Source of the DNA: JBGPFS01 sp041483455
Lineage (GTDB): Bacteria > Chloroflexota > Limnocylindria > Limnocylindrales > CSP1-4
NCBI GenBank assembly: GCA_041483455.1
Contig: JBGPFS010000043.1
Coordinates: forward strand, 1 to 14,339
DNA: 14,339 bases
Direction: 5' to 3'
Under the pieces are notes generated by a model. The model was not told where the DNA came from, did not search any database, and saw nothing but the letters and a program-made list of their open reading frames with translations. Positions 1 to 6,372 of this stretch are shown here, piece by piece (positions within the stretch are counted from its first letter, which is position 1; each line of letters opens with the position of its first letter). Made by a program: the position numbers and the translations under genes.

Positions 1-498
1 CCAGGCGTGCGAGAGACCGTGGAACCCGTAGCGGCGGAGGTCCCACCGCTTGCGCCACTCGGGCGGTAGGGCGTAGGTGGAGGCGGCGGCCGGCATCGTC
101 GCGTGGAACGCCGTATCGAAGCAGGCCACGGCCGGGACGCCGGGCAGGACCTCGGCGACCGCGTCGAGGGCGGCCAGCGACTTCGGCTGATGCAGCGGGG
201 CGAGATCGGTCAGCGCCCGGATCCGGTCCTCGACCTCTCGATCGATCCGGACCGCGGCCGTGAACCGGGTCCCGCCGTGCACGATCCGATGGCCGACGGC
301 ATCGACCCGGCCGAGCGTGGCGATGGCCTCGGCGAGCGCGGGCGTGTCGGCATGGCCGCGCGGCGGTGGCAGGTCCACCGAGCCAGCCAACCGGTCGTCC
401 GGCTCGATGAGCCGGAGCTTGAGGCTGCTCGAGCCCGCGTTGACGACGAGGATCCGCGCGTCGCTCACGGCGGCGTCGCTCGCGGCGGTGTCCCTCAC
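1..498 (-). CDS. ackA: Acetate kinase, N-terminal part (3' end beyond the left edge)
   Basis: Acetate kinase interconverts acetyl-phosphate + ADP and acetate + ATP in the cytoplasm. The visible 166 codons carry the family hallmarks: the N-terminal phosphate-binding motif VNAGSSSLK (residues 19-27), GHRIVHGG with the substrate-binding Arg (69-76), the CFDTAFH segment with the catalytic Asp (126-132) and RRYGFHGLSH (155-164). The gene continues past base 1, so the C-terminal half is unseen. The GTG start at 498 overlaps the phosphoketolase stop by four bases (GTGA), so translation is probably coupled. A second in-frame GTG at 468 puts the first strand at the usual distance from the N-terminus and is an equal alternative. 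From the Asn of VNAGSSS to the Arg of HRIVHGG there are 51 residues, against about 84 in the Methanosarcina enzyme, while the Arg-to-Asp spacing (57) is normal. This is therefore a short-N-domain version. Confidence 0.93.
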   Translation of the reverse strand, partial: MRDTAASDAAVSDARILVVNAGSSSLKLRLIEPDDRLAGSVDLPPPRGHADTPALAEAIATLGRVDAVGHRIVHGGTRFTAAVRIDREVEDRIRALTDLAPLHQPKSLAALDAVAEVLPGVPAVACFDTAFHATMPAAASTYALPPEWRKRWDLRRYGFHGLSHAW

Positions 499-2909
499 GT
501 CGACATCGGGCCTCCGCCCGCCTGCCCCGGCCAGGCCCACGACCGGATCTCCGGGTCGTCCTCGCCCTCGAGTCGGGTGTAGGCCCGGCACTCGAGCCGT
601 CGGTCCACCATCTGCTGGCGCAGGTGCCCGGCCCGTGCCGCCAGGTCGGGCACCCGGTCGATCACGTCCATGACCAGGTGGAACCGATCGAGGTCGTTGA
701 GCATGACCATGTCGAACGGCGTCGTGGTCGTGCCCTCCTCCTTGTAGCCGCGGACGTGGAGGTTCGGGTGGTTCGTCCGTCGGTAGGTCAGCCGGTGGAT
801 GAGCCACGGGTAGCCGTGGTAGGCGAAGACGACCGGCTTGTCGATCGTGAAGAGGGCGTCGAACTCGTGATCGGAGAGGCCGTGCGGATGCTCGGACTCG
901 GGCTGGAGGCGCATCAGGTCCACGACGTTGACGACCCGGACCCGCAGGTCGGGCAGGTGCCGTCGGAGGAGGTCGACCGCGGCGAGCGTCTCGAGCGTCG
1001 GCGTGTCGCCGCAGCAGGCCATGACCACGTCCGGTTCGCCGTCCTGGTCGTTGCTCGCGAAGTCCCAGATCCCGATGCCGCGCGCGCAGTGCAGGATCGC
1101 CTCGTCCATGGTCAGCCAGTTCGGAGCGGCCTGCTTGCCGGCCACGATGACGTTCACGTAATCGCGGCTGCGCAGGCAGTGGTCCGCGACCGACAGCAGC
1201 GTGTTCGCGTCGGGCGGCAGGTAGACCCGGATCACCTCCGCCTTCTTGTTGACGACGTGATCGATGAAGCCGGGATCCTGGTGCGAGAACCCGTTGTGGT
1301 CCTGGCGCCAGACCAGCGAGCTGAGCAGGTAGTTGAGCGAGGCGACCGGGCGACGCCAGGGGATGTCGGCGGTCACCTTCAGCCACTTGGCATGCTGGTT
1401 GAACATCGAGTCGACGACGTGGATGAACGCCTCGTACGAGTTCAGCAGGCCGTGCCGGCCGGTCAGGAGGTACCCCTCCAGCCACCCCTGGCAGAGGTGC
1501 TCGGACAGGATCTCCATCACCCGCCCGTCGGGGGCGAGGTGGTCGTCGGTCGGCAGGAGCTGGCCGTCGAAGGCCCGGTCCGTCACCTCGAAGACGGCTC
1601 CCAGCCGGTTCGAGGCCGTCTCGTCGGGGCCGAAGATCCGGAACGTCTCGCGGTTGCGGTCCACGACATCGCGGAGGAACGTCCCCAGCACCCGGGTCGC
1701 CTCGCTCGTCGACCCGCCGGGCGCCGGCACCTCCACGGCGTAATCGCGAAAGTCGGGCAGGGCGAGATCGCGAAGCAGGAGGCCGCCGTTGGCGTGCGGA
1801 TTGGCGCTCATCCGACGGTGGCTCCGCGGTGGCAGCTCGGCCAGCTCCGGGACGAGCGCACCGTCGGCGTCGAACAGCTCCTCGGGTCGGTAGCTCCGGA
1901 GCCAGGCCTCGAGGAGCGCGAGGTGCTCGGGGTCGGTCCGGACATCCGCGAACGGCACCTGGTGCGATCGCCACGAGCCTTCGGAGGGAAGCCCGTCGAC
2001 CGTCTTCGGCCCGGTCCAGCCCTTGGGCGAGCGGAGGACGATCATCGGCCACGGCCGCCGGTCGGCGCTCCCCGACTCGCGCGCAGCTCGCTGGATGTCG
2101 TGGATCTCCGTCACGGCTCCGTCCACCGCCTCGGCCATCCGCTGGTGCATGAGCGGCGGGTCGTCGCCCTCCACGAAGATCGGGCGGTGGCCGTAGCCCT
2201 CGAGAAGCGCCGTCAGCTCGGCCTTCGGGATCCGGGCGAGGACGGTCGGGTTCGCGATCTTGTAGCCGTTGAGGTGGAGGATCGGCAGGACCGCGCCGTC
2301 GCGGACGGGGTCGAGGAACTTGTTCGAGTGCCAGCTCGCCGCGAGCGGCCCGGTCTCCGCCTCCCCGTCGCCGACCACGCAACAGACGACCAGGTCTGGG
2401 TTGTCGAAGGCAGCGCCGTAGGCGTGGGCGAGGGCGTAGCCCAGCTCGCCGCCCTCGTGGATCGAGCCCGGTGTCTCCGGCGCGACGTGGCTCGGGATCC
2501 CGCCCGGGAATGAGAACTGGCGGAAGAGCCGACGCATGCCCTCGGCGTCCCGGGTGATGCTCGGGTAGACCTCGCTGTAGGTTCCCTCCAGGTAGGCGTT
2601 CGCCACGATGCCCGGCCCGCCATGTCCCGGTCCGATGACGTAGATGGCGTCCAGGTCCCAGGCCCGGATCGCGCGGTTCAGGTGGGCGTAGATGAAGTTG
2701 AGGCCCGGGGTGGTGCCCCAGTGGCCGAGGAGCCGCGGCTTGGTGTGCTCGGGTCGCAGGGGTGCCGCGAGGAGCGGGTTGTCGAGCAGGAAGATCTGGC
2801 CGACCGACAGGTAGTTCGCCGCCCGCCAGTAGGCGTCGATCCTCCTGAGGTCGTCCGCGGAGAGCGGGCCACGCGGCGATCCATCGATCGGCCCATTCGT
2901 CCCGTCCAT
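495..2909 (-). CDS. xfp: Xylulose-5-phosphate/fructose-6-phosphate phosphoketolase
   Basis: This thiamine-diphosphate enzyme cleaves xylulose-5-P (and often fructose-6-P) with phosphate to acetyl-phosphate plus glyceraldehyde-3-P (or erythrose-4-P). At 804 residues it has the full family length of about 800. Recognisable motifs are GHWGTTPGLNFIYAHLNR (62-79), the glycine-rich GPGHGGPG (93-100), EGGELGYALAHAYGAA (152-167) and the ThDP/Mg2+ motif GDGEAETGP (180-188). The ATG at 2909 is preceded by a strong Shine-Dalgarno stretch (GGGGGAGGAG, 9 bases upstream). The stop overlaps the GTG of acetate kinase, which consumes its product, so the two form an operon that turns sugar phosphates into acetate and ATP without the lower glycolytic steps. 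Single versus dual substrate use cannot be read from sequence. No frameshift or missing motif was seen. Confidence 0.97.
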   Translation of the reverse strand: MDGTNGPIDGSPRGPLSADDLRRIDAYWRAANYLSVGQIFLLDNPLLAAPLRPEHTKPRLLGHWGTTPGLNFIYAHLNRAIRAWDLDAIYVIGPGHGGPGIVANAYLEGTYSEVYPSITRDAEGMRRLFRQFSFPGGIPSHVAPETPGSIHEGGELGYALAHAYGAAFDNPDLVVCCVVGDGEAETGPLAASWHSNKFLDPVRDGAVLPILHLNGYKIANPTVLARIPKAELTALLEGYGHRPIFVEGDDPPLMHQRMAEAVDGAVTEIHDIQRAARESGSADRRPWPMIVLRSPKGWTGPKTVDGLPSEGSWRSHQVPFADVRTDPEHLALLEAWLRSYRPEELFDADGALVPELAELPPRSHRRMSANPHANGGLLLRDLALPDFRDYAVEVPAPGGSTSEATRVLGTFLRDVVDRNRETFRIFGPDETASNRLGAVFEVTDRAFDGQLLPTDDHLAPDGRVMEILSEHLCQGWLEGYLLTGRHGLLNSYEAFIHVVDSMFNQHAKWLKVTADIPWRRPVASLNYLLSSLVWRQDHNGFSHQDPGFIDHVVNKKAEVIRVYLPPDANTLLSVADHCLRSRDYVNVIVAGKQAAPNWLTMDEAILHCARGIGIWDFASNDQDGEPDVVMACCGDTPTLETLAAVDLLRRHLPDLRVRVVNVVDLMRLQPESEHPHGLSDHEFDALFTIDKPVVFAYHGYPWLIHRLTYRRTNHPNLHVRGYKEEGTTTTPFDMVMLNDLDRFHLVMDVIDRVPDLAARAGHLRQQMVDRRLECRAYTRLEGEDDPEIRSWAWPGQAGGGPMST

Positions 2910-2953
2910 CGTCGTGCGCTCCTCCCCCGCTCATCGCCGGTGCTGCCACCTCG

Positions 2954-2959
2954 AGTGTA
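2954..2959 (-). promoter_or_regulatory. Possible -10 element for xfp-ackA
   Basis: TACACT on the minus strand fits the TAnnnT pattern and would start transcription near 2947, giving a leader of about 38 nt that contains the strong Shine-Dalgarno of xfp. No convincing -35 hexamer lies 16-18 bp further upstream (CTGTGG at the 17-bp spacing is poor). If this promoter is real it probably needs an activator. The long inverted repeat at 2991-3028 begins directly behind its -35 position. Confidence 0.28.
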
Positions 2960-2990
2960 GGCGGCGAGGTCGTCGCCCACAGGCGCGATC

Positions 2991-3028
2991 TCCGAGCGGT
3001 GACCCAGATGGATGGGTCGCCGCTCGGA
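2991..3028. repeat. 38-nt inverted repeat (16-bp arms) upstream of xfp
   Basis: The left arm TCCGAGCGGTGACCCA (2991-3006) and right arm TGGGTCGCCGCTCGGA (3013-3028) are reverse complements except for one base, which would pair as G-U in RNA, around a 6-nt loop. Neither strand has a following T-tract, and no gene ends close by, so an ordinary terminator is unlikely. It sits in the divergent region between xfp (minus) and the small membrane ORF (plus), just upstream of the candidate xfp promoter. That position suits a dimeric-regulator operator. Confidence 0.75.
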
Positions 3029-3030
3029 TC

Positions 3031-3074
3031 GGGCGCATCGATCCAGCGGGCGCATCGCTCGACCTATCGATGCG
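3031..3074. repeat. Direct repeat GGGCGCATCG plus a 7-bp hairpin
   Basis: GGGCGCATCG occurs at 3031-3040 and again at 3048-3057, 17 bp apart start to start. The second copy also pairs with CGATGCG at 3068-3074 (stem CGCATCG at 3051-3057, 10-nt loop). It lies directly beside the long inverted repeat, so the two may be parts of one regulatory region. Short GC-rich repeats also arise by chance in such DNA. Confidence 0.4.
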
Positions 3075-3100
3075 GTGCGTCGCCAGGACTCCTCCTCGCC

Positions 3101-3139
3101 CGGGAGGCCGCACCGGGAGGCCGCACCGGGAGGCCGCAG
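3101..3139. repeat. Triple 13-bp tandem direct repeat
   Basis: The unit CGGGAGGCCGCAC occurs at 3101-3113 and 3114-3126. A third copy at 3127-3139 differs only in its last base, and a partial fourth start (CGGGA) follows. It lies in non-coding DNA between xfp and the small membrane ORF. The tandem arrangement points to slippage-prone sequence or repeated binding sites. Thirteen base pairs is not a multiple of the helical turn, so stacked binding on one DNA face is not especially favoured. Confidence 0.7.
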
Positions 3140-3254
3140 CGGGACCGAGCCGGACGGCTCTCGACCATAGGTCCGCGGTGCGCGATGATCCCGATGGCGG
3201 CACGTCTGCTCGATCGGTTCGCCGCCGAAGGCTCGTGATGGGAGGCAGGCAGTC

Positions 3255-3593
3255 ATGCCGTTCCCCTTCTTCTGGATCGGGGCGGTCTTCGCCGGCGCGG
3301 TCCTGGTAGCGGTCTTCGCGGTCTTCGGCGCGGTCATGCGGGCACTCGACCGAGCGGCGACCGAGGTGACCGGCACGATCCTGCCGGGCCTCGTGGAGGG
3401 ATTCCGGGACTGGCCGAACGGTCGGCACCGAGCGGTGCGGCGGGCGGGTTCGCCGCGCTCGTCCGAGCCGACGCCGTCCGGTCCGACGACCGTCGCCACC
3501 GACGCCGACGCAGACGCCGACGAGGCGGCCGCGGTCCAGGAGCTCCCGTTCGCGGTGGTCCGGCCCGTTCGCCTTCGGCCGCGGATCCACTGA
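3255..3593 (+). CDS. Small hypothetical single-span membrane protein
   Basis: A 112-residue protein of no recognised family. Residues 5-28 form a hydrophobic helix with aromatic residues at its start (FPFFWIGAVFAGAVLVAVFAVFGAV). An amphipathic stretch follows, then a basic segment (about 56-72) and a low-complexity acidic tail (DADADADEAAA, about 83-93) before a basic C-terminus. The ATG has a GGGAGG Shine-Dalgarno about 9 bases upstream and the codons strongly favour G/C at the third position, which supports real coding. It stands alone, divergent from xfp and convergent with the reductase gene. No function can be assigned; a membrane-anchored small protein is all the sequence shows. Minus-strand frames across this interval look like shadows. 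Confidence 0.6.
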   Translation: MPFPFFWIGAVFAGAVLVAVFAVFGAVMRALDRAATEVTGTILPGLVEGFRDWPNGRHRAVRRAGSPRSSEPTPSGPTTVATDADADADEAAAVQELPFAVVRPVRLRPRIH

Positions 3594-3628
3594 GACAGGG
3601 GTCGCATTCCAGGCCCGCCGGCGGAACG

Positions 3629-4207
3629 CTAGCGCCTCGGTGACGCCCCCGCCATCGATCCAGCCGGCCAGTAGTGCTCGCTCCGGATCGCGTCGGTCGG
3701 CAGCCCCCGCTCGGCGAGGATCCGCTCCCCGGCTGCGATCATCTCCGGGTTGCCGCACAGGTAGGCGACGGTCTCCCGAGGCTGGAGCCCCTCCGCGGCG
3801 AAGACCGCGTCGAGGAGCGCATCGATCCGACCGACGGCCCCGCCCCAGCCGAGGTTCACGGGATCCGCAGGGCGGGAGACGGCAGGCCGGTAGCTGATCC
3901 GACGACCCTCGGCAGCCCAGCGCTCGAACCGCTGGGCGCCCCGCGGCGTCGCCGTCGAATAGGGCCGCTGGAGGAGGCGTCGGTCGACCGGCAGGCCGAG
4001 CGCGAAGTACTGGCCCGGCTCGACAGCTGGAGCGACCTCGTCCGGCCGGATCCGGAAGCGTGCGATCGAGCCGGTCAGGTCGTGTCGCTCCACGAGCGTG
4101 GCGTTCGGGGCGACGTTCAGGCCGGCGCGCGCCCCGGCGGCGATCGGCGGGAGCGGTCGCGTCGTCGTCGTCCCGGTGCCCGCCACTGTCGTCGCCTCGA
4201 GCGTCAT
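3629..4207 (-). CDS. Ferredoxin-NADP(+) reductase-like protein with an internal deletion
   Basis: This is an FNR/Fpr-type flavoprotein that should pass electrons between ferredoxin and NADP(H), but it has only 192 residues against about 250-280 for the family. Present are the beginning of the FAD domain (PGQYFALGLP about 64-73; FAD motif RPYSTAT 81-87) and the end of the NADP domain (VSRP 110-113; CGNPEMI 151-157; terminal EHYW 177-180). Residues 88-95 jump from just after RPYS directly to a segment that in E. coli Fpr lies some 80 residues later. The FAD-phosphate motif and the glycine-rich GTGxxP nucleotide loop are therefore missing, without a stop or frame change. The ATG at 4207 is two bases after the ferredoxin stop (TGACGATG), so the two genes are cotranscribed. 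It is either a damaged gene, an assembly artefact or a reduced protein; normal FNR activity is doubtful. Confidence 0.75.
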   Translation of the reverse strand: MTLEATTVAGTGTTTTRPLPPIAAGARAGLNVAPNATLVERHDLTGSIARFRIRPDEVAPAVEPGQYFALGLPVDRRLLQRPYSTATPRGAQRFERWAAEGRRISYRPAVSRPADPVNLGWGGAVGRIDALLDAVFAAEGLQPRETVAYLCGNPEMIAAGERILAERGLPTDAIRSEHYWPAGSMAGASPRR

Positions 4208-4209
4208 CG

Positions 4210-4500
4210 TCAGGCGGCCGAGACCAGCCCGTCGACCTCGGTCCGCGCGGCGTCGGGATCGCGGTACCAGGTCGCGTCGATCCAGGCGAAGTCGGTCCAC
4301 GCGGCGGGGAGCTGGTCGGCCCGGTAGATCGCGCCGTTCGGGCAGGCGCTCTCGCACGAGCCGCAGTCGATGCAGCCGTCGGGGTCGATGTAGAACTTGC
4401 GGTCGACGGCTGGGTCGGCCGTGATGCAGTCGACCGGGCAGACGGCCACGCACGACTGATCGAGGTGATCGACACATGGTTCGGCGATGACGTAGGCCAT
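4210..4500 (-). CDS. fdxA: Seven-iron (3Fe-4S/4Fe-4S) ferredoxin, FdxA type
   Basis: A 96-residue cytoplasmic electron carrier. The pattern Cys9-x7-Cys17-x3-Cys21-Pro followed by Cys43-x2-Cys46-x2-Cys49-x3-Cys53-Pro is that of bacterial 7Fe ferredoxins. By homology Cys9, Cys17 and Cys53 hold the 3Fe-4S cluster and Cys21, Cys43, Cys46 and Cys49 hold the 4Fe-4S cluster, with Cys25 as the extra conserved cysteine. Position 12, a cluster cysteine in 8Fe proteins, is His here. The start MAYVIAEPC at 4500 matches the family N-terminus and has AGGAG about 8 bases upstream, so a longer in-frame extension to 4554 is rejected. The reductase-like gene follows after two bases, suggesting an electron-transfer pair. 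The divergent neighbour is an iron transporter. Confidence 0.93.
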   Translation of the reverse strand: MAYVIAEPCVDHLDQSCVAVCPVDCITADPAVDRKFYIDPDGCIDCGSCESACPNGAIYRADQLPAAWTDFAWIDATWYRDPDAARTEVDGLVSAA

Positions 4501-4531
4501 GGTGGTTCTCCTGCACGATGTGGTCCCGTTG

Positions 4532-4546
4532 CCAGCCTGAGGCTGG
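4532..4546. promoter_or_regulatory. 15-bp perfect palindrome between ferredoxin and VIT genes
   Basis: CCAGCCT and AGGCTGG flank a single central G, giving a perfect odd-length palindrome 32 bp upstream of the ferredoxin start and about 130 bp upstream of the VIT start. Its place in a divergent promoter region beside two iron-related genes suits an operator. It does not match the Fur box or the DtxR/IdeR consensus as I know them, so any metal link is inference. Confidence 0.35.
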
Positions 4547-4673
4547 AGGCGCACCGTCGGGTTTCGGTACCATCAGCCCCGAAGATCCGGCGGTGCGGCC
4601 TCGTCCACCATCGCGTCCCGCGATGAGCCCATCCTGTGGGTCGGATGTGAGATCACCCATCGACGGAGGCAGC

Positions 4674-5426
4674 ATGCCCGGCTCGCGGCTCTGGGACCGG
4701 ATCCCGTTCCTCGCCCCGCTGCCCGAAGAGGAGGCCTCCCCCCACGAGACGAAGGCGAACGCGGTCCTCCGGCCGATCGTGTTCGGGGCGAACGACGGGC
4801 TGGTCAGCAACCTGGCCCTGGTCATGGGCGTCGCCGGCGCGAACCCCGCGCCGGGCGTCATCGTCCTCGCCGGCGTCGCCGGCCTCCTGGCGGGCGCCTT
4901 CTCGATGGCGGTCGGCGAATACATCTCGGTCCAATCGCAGCGCGAGCTCCTCGACCACCAGCTGGCCTTCGAGCGCAGGCAGATCCGGGACACCCCCGAG
5001 CAGGAGCGATCGATCCTCGCCCGGATCTACCGCGGGCGCGGGTTCACCGAGGGCGAGGCGACCCACTTCGTCGATCGGGTCTTCGCCGAACCGGAGCACG
5101 CGGCCACGCTGCTCATCTTCGAGGAGGTGGGCCTCGACGCTCGCTCGATCGGCTCGCCGATGGCCGCGGCCGTCAGCTCGTTCGTGGCGTTCACGATCGG
5201 AGCGCTCGTGCCGCTCATCCCATACCTGCTCCTGGCCGGCGGGGTCGCCTTCGGGACCAGCCTCGGGGCGAGCCTCGGGGCGCTGGCGCTCCTGGGATTC
5301 GGGATCAGCCGCCTCACCCACCGGCCCGCCCTCTACGCGAGCGTCCGACAGGTGCTCCTCGGGGGCGTCGCCGCCGCGGTCACCTTCGGGGTGGGGTCGT
5401 TGATCGGGGTCCAGACCGGCGGTTAG
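4674..5426 (+). CDS. VIT1/CCC1-family iron/manganese transporter
   Basis: A 250-residue inner-membrane protein of the vacuolar iron transporter family, which moves Fe2+ or Mn2+ out of the cytoplasm, probably by proton exchange. It has the signature FGANDGLVSNLALVMGVAG (37-55, with the metal-path Asp41) and AFSMAVGEYISVQSQ (75-89, with Met78 and Glu82). A Glu-rich cytoplasmic loop follows (about 90-155, including LAFERRQI and LLIFEEVGL), the expected metal-binding domain. Three more hydrophobic spans lie at about 163-187, 189-212 and 227-246, making five in total. The ATG at 4674 has GGAGG four bases upstream, slightly close; a longer frame from 4518 reads into the promoter region and is rejected. 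It is divergent from the ferredoxin gene, so both may answer to iron, though no known iron box was found. Confidence 0.93.
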   Translation: MPGSRLWDRIPFLAPLPEEEASPHETKANAVLRPIVFGANDGLVSNLALVMGVAGANPAPGVIVLAGVAGLLAGAFSMAVGEYISVQSQRELLDHQLAFERRQIRDTPEQERSILARIYRGRGFTEGEATHFVDRVFAEPEHAATLLIFEEVGLDARSIGSPMAAAVSSFVAFTIGALVPLIPYLLLAGGVAFGTSLGASLGALALLGFGISRLTHRPALYASVRQVLLGGVAAAVTFGVGSLIGVQTGG

Positions 5427-5441
5427 CGGCGCGGTCAAGGC

Positions 5442-5463
5442 ACCTGCCGCCAGCGCAGGTTTC
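5442..5463 (+). terminator. Weak hairpin after the VIT gene
   Basis: ACCTGC (5442-5447) pairs with GCAGGT (5455-5460) around a 7-nt loop, followed by only three T residues. It may slow or stop transcription from the VIT gene, 15 bp after its stop codon. The short stem and poor T-tract keep confidence low. Confidence 0.3.
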
Positions 5464-5474
5464 CACGCTTCGGG

Positions 5475-5489
5475 TAGCGTTGGCGCGTG
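5475..5489 (+). promoter_or_regulatory. -10 element placed for leaderless transcription of the YwiC-like gene
   Basis: TAGCGT at 5475-5480 fits TAnnnT and ends six bases before the GTG at 5487, so a normally spaced transcript would begin at the start codon itself. No Shine-Dalgarno is visible upstream. The -35 position is weak (AGCGCA at 17-bp spacing). Confidence 0.4.
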
Positions 5490-6275
5490 GCGACCACGAC
5501 CCGACCGAACGCGCGGATCGCGCCCGCCCGACATCAGTGGCTGTCCGGCCAGCACGGCGCATGGGCGATGCTCGCCGTGCCCTTCCTGCTCGGCATCGCG
5601 GCCAGCCGACCGGACCCGTGGCAGCTCGTCCTGGCCGTGACGGCCGTCACGGGCTACCTGGCCTCGGCCGTCGCCCAGGCGCGGCTCCGCGCCCGCCGGC
5701 GAGATGGGTCGCCCGTCCCGCTCCTGACCTACGGGGCGCTGTTCGCGGTCTCCGGGCTGGCGCTCGCGGTGACCCACCCGGCCCTGCTGGCCGGTCTCGC
5801 GGTCCTCGTCCCGGCCGGCGCTATCGCGCTGGGCGGAGCCCGGCCGGGGACCCGGCGTGACCTCGCGAACAGCCTTGCCCAGGTGGCCCAGGCGCTCGTG
5901 CTCGTCCCGGCAGCGGCCCTGGTCTCGGGCTCGTTCGACGGCGGAAGGGTCGTCGGCGCGACCCTGATCGGGGCCGCTTACCTGCTCGGGACCGTGCTCG
6001 TCGTCCGGTCCGTCATCCGCGAGCGGGACAACCGCGCATTCGCCGCGATCTCGATCGGATTCCACGGCGCGCTCGTCGTCGGGGCGCTCGCGTTCCTGCC
6101 CCTCGCCTACGCCGCCCTGGCGACGGTGCTCGCCGCGCGGGCAGCGGCCCTGCCGGCGGTCCAGCGACGCCGGAGCGGCACCACCCGGCCGCTTCGGCCG
6201 GTCGAGGTCGGCGCGGTCGAGATGGTCGCGGCGGCGGCGGTCGTGCTCGTCGCCTTCCTCGTGTCGCCGGGCTGA
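5487..6275 (+). CDS. YwiC-like family integral membrane protein
   Basis: A 262-residue, very hydrophobic protein with about eight to ten membrane spans from residue 27 onward. The diagnostic segment is HQWLSGQHGAWAMLAVPFLLG (16-36), containing the QHGAW motif of the YwiC-like family. The family's biochemical role is not established to my knowledge. Its members resemble small polytopic transporters or enzymes acting on membrane substrates, so no reaction is proposed. The GTG start is chosen because it precedes the QHGAW motif by the usual short cytoplasmic tail, and no ATG fits better. It is separated from the VIT gene by 60 bp with a possible hairpin and its own -10, so it is probably a separate unit. 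The downstream MMPL gene is convergent. Confidence 0.8.
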   Translation: MATTTRPNARIAPARHQWLSGQHGAWAMLAVPFLLGIAASRPDPWQLVLAVTAVTGYLASAVAQARLRARRRDGSPVPLLTYGALFAVSGLALAVTHPALLAGLAVLVPAGAIALGGARPGTRRDLANSLAQVAQALVLVPAAALVSGSFDGGRVVGATLIGAAYLLGTVLVVRSVIRERDNRAFAAISIGFHGALVVGALAFLPLAYAALATVLAARAAALPAVQRRRSGTTRPLRPVEVGAVEMVAAAAVVLVAFLVSPG

Positions 6276-6372
6276 CGACGCATCCGGCCGCGCGGCTCAC
6301 CGGTCGCGGATCAGGACGCCGCCTGGGACTGAAGGCAGCACGGCCTGGGCGAGCGTCGCGTCGAACGACCGA
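6276..6372. other. 97-bp convergent intergenic region
   Basis: This gap lies between the ends of the YwiC-like and MMPL genes. It contains a repeated GCCTGGG and a short GCCGCGCGGC palindrome, but no hairpin good enough to call a terminator. Confidence 0.4.

Larger units (their letters stand above)
2910..3254. other. 345-bp divergent intergenic region
   Basis: This gap separates xfp (minus) from the small membrane ORF (plus). It holds the long inverted repeat, the GGGCGCATCG pair and the 13-bp triple repeat listed separately. A GTG-started reading frame at 2999-3238 runs through all of these repeats, resembles nothing I know and has no convincing ribosome site. I treat the region as non-coding regulatory DNA. 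Confidence 0.55.

Noticed and set aside
624..2513. A 629-codon plus-strand open frame opposite phosphoketolase
   Set aside because: It is compositionally odd, has no motifs, and lies wholly antisense to a well-conserved enzyme.
2991..3028. The long inverted repeat as a transposon end or attachment site
   Set aside because: No transposase, integrase or target duplication is nearby and both flanks look like ordinary chromosomal DNA.
3101..3139. The three 13-bp units as a CRISPR array or replication iterons
   Set aside because: The units abut with no spacers, no cas or rep gene is present, and three short units are too few for either claim.
2999..3238. A 79-codon GTG-started plus-strand frame before the small membrane ORF
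   Set aside because: It starts inside the inverted repeat, reads through the 13-bp repeats, and has no ribosome site or family resemblance.
2931..4475. A 514-codon minus-strand frame across the small membrane ORF, reductase and ferredoxin
   Set aside because: It runs through the non-coding repeat region and is out of frame with the recognisable ferredoxin and reductase.
5427..5486. VIT and YwiC-like genes as one operon
   Set aside because: The 60-bp gap contains a hairpin and a -10 element placed exactly for a leaderless start of the second gene, so separate transcription is more likely, though read-through is possible.
4653..6065. A 470-codon minus-strand frame spanning the VIT and YwiC-like genes
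   Set aside because: It crosses two real plus-strand genes and their promoter gap, and its translation is repetitive and charged without a family match.
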